From Desulfobulbaceae bacterium UBA5123 (GTDB taxonomy: Bacteria; Desulfobacterota; Desulfobulbia; Desulfobulbales; UBA5123), in contig DHYT01000037.1 in NCBI GenBank assembly GCA_002415465.1, positions 11,367-20,447 of the forward strand: 9,081 nucleotides of DNA, given 5' to 3'. The notes below the pieces were generated by a model, which had not been told where the DNA came from, ran no database searches, and saw only the letters and a program-made list of their open reading frames with translations. The position numbers and the translations under genes are program-made. This document shows, piece after piece, positions 5,969-9,081 of this stretch (position 1 is the first letter of the stretch; every line of letters starts with the position of its first letter).

Positions 5969-6757
5969 TTATTTTTCCAAGGTGGCGTAGGTGTCAGCGG
6001 CCGGCACGTTCTGGCCGTGGCAATCCATGCAGTTGTTCTGAGAGGTGATGCCGTTGGCGGCAACGTTGAACAGCGGTTTATGTTTTGCCTTATACTTGCC
6101 GTCGACATGATCGTTGAGCATCTGACAGGCGGCCATGGCGATATCGGCGGCAACACGGGCGCAGCGCTCTGCGCGCTCGTTGGACAGGAAGGCCGCGCCT
6201 TCCGCCTTCATCCAGCGGCCGACAGAGATATGACAGATCGGGGTGCTGGACATGGTCATGTTCTTGATGGAGGCCTTGATCGGCTTGGCCGGGGCATACG
6301 CAGGCATCTCGTTATAGGAATAAATGAATGCCAGATCGTTCACCATCTCCTCGGCGACATCGGTGTCGCTGGTGCAAAGACCGATGATGGTGCCGGCGCC
6401 GGACAGGGTGCCGCAGAGCGCGCCCCAGCCAGCCAGACCGCCGTGGGCCCAACGCATGGCGTCAATGGGGAAGGTGTTCCAGTCGCCGCCCACCTTTTTC
6501 TGCAGCAGTTCGACAAAACCGGCGACAACGGAAGATGCGCACCACCGCTTGAAGTAATTCTCATAGGTGATCTTGCCAACTTCCTTGGGGTCGAGCTTGG
6601 TATACTTGAACCCGTTCTTGAAGGCATAGGCCCCGGCCTTGTCGGCTTGGCCGGCCAAAACCGACGAAGCGATGGCGGTACCGGCGATCAGCTTACCGGT
6701 TCCGGACAAGAAGTTCCGCCGAGACACACCTACTTCAACTTCGTTTTTCTCTTCCAT
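5969..6757 (-). CDS. Split-Soret cytochrome c-like, C_GCAxxG_C_C family, Tat-exported
   Basis: This is a predicted periplasmic redox protein of 262 aa. The N-terminus has a Tat signal: SRRNFL at 12-17, a hydrophobic stretch at about 23-36, and probable cleavage near 36-45. The mature part matches the C_GCAxxG_C_C family layout: WC73ASSVV, then GGLAGWGALC115GTLSGA, C128, PIC175HISVGRW, C199 and C211. At the C-terminus is one haem c site, C243-M-D-C246-H247. Split-Soret cytochromes of Desulfovibrio pair such a fold with haem c groups and a small Fe-S centre; here I find only one CXXCH, where two haems per subunit are reported for the studied protein. The ATG at 6757 has GGAGG seven bases upstream; a GTG at 6763 is in frame but less likely. 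The gene is monocistronic, bounded by the terminator at 5911-5952. The electron partner is unknown. Confidence 0.88.
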   Translation of the reverse strand: MEEKNEVEVGVSRRNFLSGTGKLIAGTAIASSVLAGQADKAGAYAFKNGFKYTKLDPKEVGKITYENYFKRWCASSVVAGFVELLQKKVGGDWNTFPIDAMRWAHGGLAGWGALCGTLSGAGTIIGLCTSDTDVAEEMVNDLAFIYSYNEMPAYAPAKPIKASIKNMTMSSTPICHISVGRWMKAEGAAFLSNERAERCARVAADIAMAACQMLNDHVDGKYKAKHKPLFNVAANGITSQNNCMDCHGQNVPAADTYATLEK

Positions 6758-6850
6758 GCACACTCCTCCTCAACAATGTAATTAATGAACAGCAATGACA
6801 CCCCTGGATGCCACTGGATCTTGGCAGGTGCGACACAGCACGCCATGACG

Positions 6851-6976
6851 CAAATTGCCAGCAGAACAATCTAATATCCGACAAGACCAACAAGAAAACG
6901 AACCCATTGAATATATCAGATTATCAATAGCAATGGTTCTACAGACATAAAAACGAAAAATAAATGTGGCAATTTG
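6851..6976. repeat. 10-bp inverted repeat with a 106-base interval
   Basis: CAAATTGCCA (6851-6860) is the exact reverse complement of TGGCAATTTG (6967-6976). The right arm shares its last base with the dyad at 6976-6989. On a leftward transcript the arms could pair and enclose a large loop; on DNA they could be two sites for one protein. Confidence 0.5.
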
Positions 6977-6989
6977 TCGCATTTGCGAC
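6976..6989. promoter_or_regulatory. Perfect dyad GTCGCA-TT-TGCGAC, candidate operator
   Basis: Six-base arms are exactly complementary around a two-base centre, in AT-rich DNA about 220 bases upstream of the cytochrome start. The half-site TGCGAC recurs at 6829-6834 (nearer the cytochrome gene) and at 7408-7413 (before the permease). This is the look of a dimeric regulator's site, but I cannot name the regulator. Confidence 0.4.
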
Positions 6990-7408
6990 TGTTGTGGGGG
7001 AAAAGTGAGGAAAACCATTACAAACAGGGGGATTCAGGACTCAACAGAAAAAAAACTCCGACTACAAAAAATCAACACAAATCTATAAAAAATCAAAAGA
7101 AGTTAATGTAATTCTAATAAAGACCAGTCGCCTCGACAAATATCACGACAAACGACTGTTTCAGAATTAAACATGTTGCCCACGGCATGCCAATTCAGAT
7201 CAACACTTTACACAAAAACACAACAGATCGTTTCACAAAACAATTTTCAGCAAAAACTCCAATACCTCATCAACATTTCATCAGAACAACAACCATCAAC
7301 TGCAAAATGCATTCACGTTGCAACCTCATGCAGGGGATGCGGATTCCCCATCCGAAAAAAAATGCCGCCCCCTTGCTTTTTGGTAGCATAAGGGAGAATT
7401 ATTGACAT

Positions 7409-7462
7409 GCGACCATCCCCACCAGACACCCCGACAAAAAAAAACACCCAATGGATGGTCGC
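7409..7462. repeat. 10-bp inverted repeat in the permease leader
   Basis: GCGACCATCC (7409-7418) is the exact reverse complement of GGATGGTCGC (7453-7462), enclosing a 34-base A/C-rich loop. It lies 53 bases before the permease ATG. Further copies of the core elements, GGATG at 7335-7339 and CATCC at 7349-7353, allow competing pairings. No T-run follows, so it is not an intrinsic terminator. Confidence 0.5.
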
Positions 7463-7515
7463 GGTCTCCGGCCAAAGGCCCTGTCAACGCCACTCCAACC
7501 GAGGTGAAGCAACCC

Positions 7516-8670
7516 ATGCTGTTTTTTTTGATCAACGTATTAAACGAATCATGGCGAATGCTGCTGGAGGCGTCCGTCTATATCCTGTTCGGCCTCATGG
7601 TCGGCGGCCTCCTCAAGGTCTTCCTGTCACCCGCCTATGTGGCCCGCCACCTTGGCCGCGGACGCTACAGTTCCGTCTTCAAGGCCGCCTTCTTCGGCAT
7701 CCCCATCCCGCTTTGCTCCTGTGGAGTGCTGCCCGCCGCGGCGTCACTGAAGAAACAGGGCGCCAACAACGGCGCCACCACCGCCTTTCTCATCTCAACC
7801 CCGGAATCAGGCGTTGACTCCATCGCCATCACCTACGCCCTCCTCGATCCGCTGATGACCGTGATGCGGCCTGCCGCCGCCTTTATCAGCGCCGTTGTCG
7901 CCGGGGTAACCGAAAATTTCCTCAATCCGCCAACCAGGGCCACATTGGCCATGGCCGACTTGAGCTGCCAGGTTGACGGATGCTGCGACGGCGCCGACTG
8001 CAGCCCCGAAACCCATGCCAACCACCACCCCCTGCGCGAACGGATAGCCCACGGCCTCCGGTATGCCGCAACCGATCTGTGGGGCGACTTGGCGATCTGG
8101 TTCATGGGCGGACTCCTCATCGGCGGGGTGATCACCACCCTGATCCCGGATCAACTGATGGTTGCCTATCTCGGCGGCGGCCCCGGCGCCATGCTGCTGA
8201 TGCTCGGCGTGGGCATCCCGATCTACATCTGCGCCACGGCCTCCACCCCCATTGCCGCCGCCTTGATCCTGAAGGGGGTAAGCCCCGGCGCCGCCCTGGT
8301 TTTTCTGCTGGTGGGACCGGCAACCAACATCGCATCCTTGTCGACACTCACCGGCATGCTCGGCCGCAAGGCGACCCTTCGCTACCTTGCCATGCTTTCG
8401 ATCTGCGCCGTCACCTGCGGCCTCATCCTCGACCGGCTCTATGTATTATTCGATATTACCGCCAGGGCCACGGCTGGGCAGGCCGCGGAAATAATCCCCT
8501 ACCCGGCCAAACTCGCCGGCGCCCTCATCCTCGTTATCCTCTCCCTGCCGCCGCTTGCCAGAACGCTCCGCAGCCTGACCAGCCGGAACCCCAAAAGCTG
8601 CGGCTGCAACAACAACTGCGCCTCCGGCGCCCCCATCGAGTCAACGGAAAAAACTCGCCAAGATACATAG
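7516..8670 (+). CDS. Permease of the SO_0444 / DUF318 (ArsP_1-like) family, putative Cu/Zn exporter
   Basis: This is an inner-membrane permease of a family associated with heavy-metal efflux. From the ATG at 7516 it has 384 aa and about eight to ten hydrophobic helices in two halves. The first half has the family motif PLCSCGVLPAA (65-75, CSCG at 67-70) and GAxxGAxxxFLISTPESGVDS (82-102). The second half has PIYICATASTPIAAAL and LVFLLVGPATNIASL. The cytoplasmic or periplasmic loop between the halves is rich in ligands: C151, C156, C157, C162, H167, H170 and H171. The C-terminal tail adds CGCNNNC (362-368). The frame is open back to a TTG at 7402, but GAGGTG nine bases before 7516 and the hydrophobic start MLFFLINVL support 7516. 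It is transcribed alone. The metal is inferred from family and ligands, not shown. Confidence 0.9.
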   Translation: MLFFLINVLNESWRMLLEASVYILFGLMVGGLLKVFLSPAYVARHLGRGRYSSVFKAAFFGIPIPLCSCGVLPAAASLKKQGANNGATTAFLISTPESGVDSIAITYALLDPLMTVMRPAAAFISAVVAGVTENFLNPPTRATLAMADLSCQVDGCCDGADCSPETHANHHPLRERIAHGLRYAATDLWGDLAIWFMGGLLIGGVITTLIPDQLMVAYLGGGPGAMLLMLGVGIPIYICATASTPIAAALILKGVSPGAALVFLLVGPATNIASLSTLTGMLGRKATLRYLAMLSICAVTCGLILDRLYVLFDITARATAGQAAEIIPYPAKLAGALILVILSLPPLARTLRSLTSRNPKSCGCNNNCASGAPIESTEKTRQDT

Positions 8671-8691
8671 CCCCGGCATTTGCAAAGATGC

Positions 8692-8714
8692 ACGGGACGC
8701 TTCCCATCTCCCGT
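8692..8714 (+). terminator. Weak hairpin after the permease gene
   Basis: ACGGGA (8692-8697) pairs with TCCCGT (8709-8714) around an 11-base loop, 21 bases past the permease stop. Only AAAATCC follows, so there is no T-run; it could be a poor terminator or an mRNA 3' end stabiliser. Confidence 0.25.
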
Positions 8715-8721
8715 AAAATCC

Positions 8722-8750
8722 TTGAGAAATCACGCCAAGGAAGGTATTGT
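8722..8750 (+). promoter_or_regulatory. Sigma70-type promoter for trpB
   Basis: TTGAGA (8722-8727, five of six) is followed by a 17-base spacer and TATTGT (8745-8750, four of six). Transcription would start near 8757, giving a leader of about 77 bases before the trpB ATG. I see no Trp-rich leader peptide in that leader, so classical trp attenuation is not indicated. Confidence 0.55.
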
Positions 8751-8833
8751 TACCCTTTGCCAACAAGCCTAATAAACGCCGATCCCCCAATTTTTATGGG
8801 CTCCGGCAGACGGCACAGGGAAACGAGATCCAG

Positions 8834-9081
8834 ATGAACAAAAAAGGCTATTTCGGTAACTGGGGCGGGGCCTATATCCCCGAGGTGCTGTACGAAACCT
8901 TCCGCCAGCTCAACACGGCGTTTGAACAGGTCAAGGGAGACCCCTCCTTCTGGCAAGAGTACGTCGACCTGATGACCACCTATTCCTGCCGCCCGACCCC
9001 GCTCACCCATGCCGAGAACCTCAGCCGCCACTTCGGCGGCGGCCAGATCTACATCAAGCGCGAGGACCTCAACCACACCGG
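8834..9081 (+). CDS. trpB: Tryptophan synthase beta chain TrpB (5' part, cut by window edge)
   Basis: TrpB is the PLP-dependent subunit that joins indole, delivered from TrpA, with L-serine to make tryptophan in the cytoplasm. Only the first 82 codons are present. They show the family opening GYFGNWGGAYIPEVL (5-19), the DPSFWQEYVDLM helix, CRPTPLTHAENL (54-65) and IYIKREDLNHTG (71-82). The PLP-binding lysine lies just past the edge. The ATG at 8834 is preceded by GAAACGAG with six bases spacing. The gene has its own promoter at 8722-8750, and nothing upstream belongs to a trp operon, so it is either a lone trpB or the head of a short trpBA unit beyond the edge. Confidence 0.95.
   Translation, partial: MNKKGYFGNWGGAYIPEVLYETFRQLNTAFEQVKGDPSFWQEYVDLMTTYSCRPTPLTHAENLSRHFGGGQIYIKREDLNHT

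Larger units (their letters stand above)
6758..7515. other. AT-rich intergenic region, 758 bases, no convincing gene
   Basis: This separates the divergent cytochrome and permease genes. Frames of 70-80 codons exist (for example 6782-7018 minus and 7173-7391 plus), but they lack ribosome sites and family-like sequence. The part nearest the cytochrome has a 14-bp dyad (6976-6989) and a 10-bp inverted repeat (6851-6860 with 6967-6976). The middle is A/C-rich and strongly G-poor on the plus strand (7201-7320). The part nearest the permease has short complementary elements able to form alternative hairpins (7333-7462). I could not find a convincing -35/-10 pair for either gene here; TTGCTT at 7372 with AATTAT at 7397 is weak. 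Confidence 0.8.

Noticed and set aside
6967..6983. Sigma54-like TGGCA...TCGCAT
   Set aside because: The GG and GC elements are nine bases apart rather than the required ten.
6782..7018. 78-codon minus-strand frame upstream of the cytochrome gene, with several cysteines
   Set aside because: It has no ribosome site, an atypical AT-rich composition and no family resemblance, and it covers the dyad and likely promoter/leader region.
7333..7362. GGGGATGCGGATTCCCC hairpin next to A8 as a terminator
   Set aside because: The T-run would precede the stem on the minus strand, and no T-run follows it on the plus strand.
7173..7405. Two overlapping 72-codon plus-strand frames
   Set aside because: They lie in the G-depleted stretch where stop-free frames arise easily. 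They have no RBS and low-complexity products rich in Gln, Ser and Thr.
7402..7515. N-terminal extension of the permease from a TTG at 7402, and an overlapping ATG frame at 7407
   Set aside because: The extension is polar and Pro/Lys-rich, unlike the family N-terminus, and crosses the inverted repeat. GAGGTG before 7516 marks the better start. The 7407 frame reads the permease gene out of phase.
8757..8833. trp-type attenuator leader before trpB
   Set aside because: No short Trp-rich reading frame and no stem followed by a T-run; only a poor CCC/GGG pairing is visible.

Overview
The window looks like ordinary chromosome from a high-GC Desulfobacterota (former Deltaproteobacteria), plausibly a sulfate reducer or relative in or near the Desulfobulbales. 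This is inferred from a Tat-exported split-Soret-type cytochrome of the C_GCAxxG_C_C family, a hisI-hisG pair, a small membrane protein of a type I associate with this phylum, and the codon and GC character. I see no insertion sequence, phage gene, CRISPR array, tRNA or rRNA.

Layout. Positions 1-2371 are read leftward. A cobalt/nickel-type ECF transporter module (cbiQ, then overlapping cbiO) is followed by a promoter, a 60-aa cysteine-rich unknown protein, hisI, and hisG, which runs off the left edge. The cbiQ leader has a GC-rich hairpin followed by a T-run, a candidate attenuator. Positions 2586-4967 are read rightward: a 513-aa unrecognised helical protein, a 69-aa two-helix membrane protein, a promoter, then a SlyD-like FKBP prolyl isomerase. 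thiD follows 51 bases later and ends at a strong bidirectional terminator (5911-5952). A leftward gene for a split-Soret-like cytochrome (5969-6757) shares that terminator.

Positions 6758-7515 form an AT-rich intergenic region with no convincing gene. It holds a perfect dyad, a 10-bp long-range inverted repeat, a strongly G-depleted stretch and mutually exclusive hairpin elements. Then come a rightward SO_0444-type metal permease (7516-8670), a promoter, and the first 82 codons of trpB, cut by the right edge.

How the genes relate. Most are housekeeping or biosynthetic: histidine steps 1 and 3, the thiamine pyrimidine kinase, tryptophan synthase beta and protein folding. Metal handling is a second theme: a Co/Ni-type ECF core with a His-rich ATPase tail, a Cys/His-rich putative metal exporter, and a Zn/Mg enzyme (HisI). 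No obvious new multi-gene system is visible. The best leads are the 513-aa orphan, the Cys-rich 60-aa protein, the apparently single-haem split-Soret homologue, and the leaders upstream of cbiQ and the permease.
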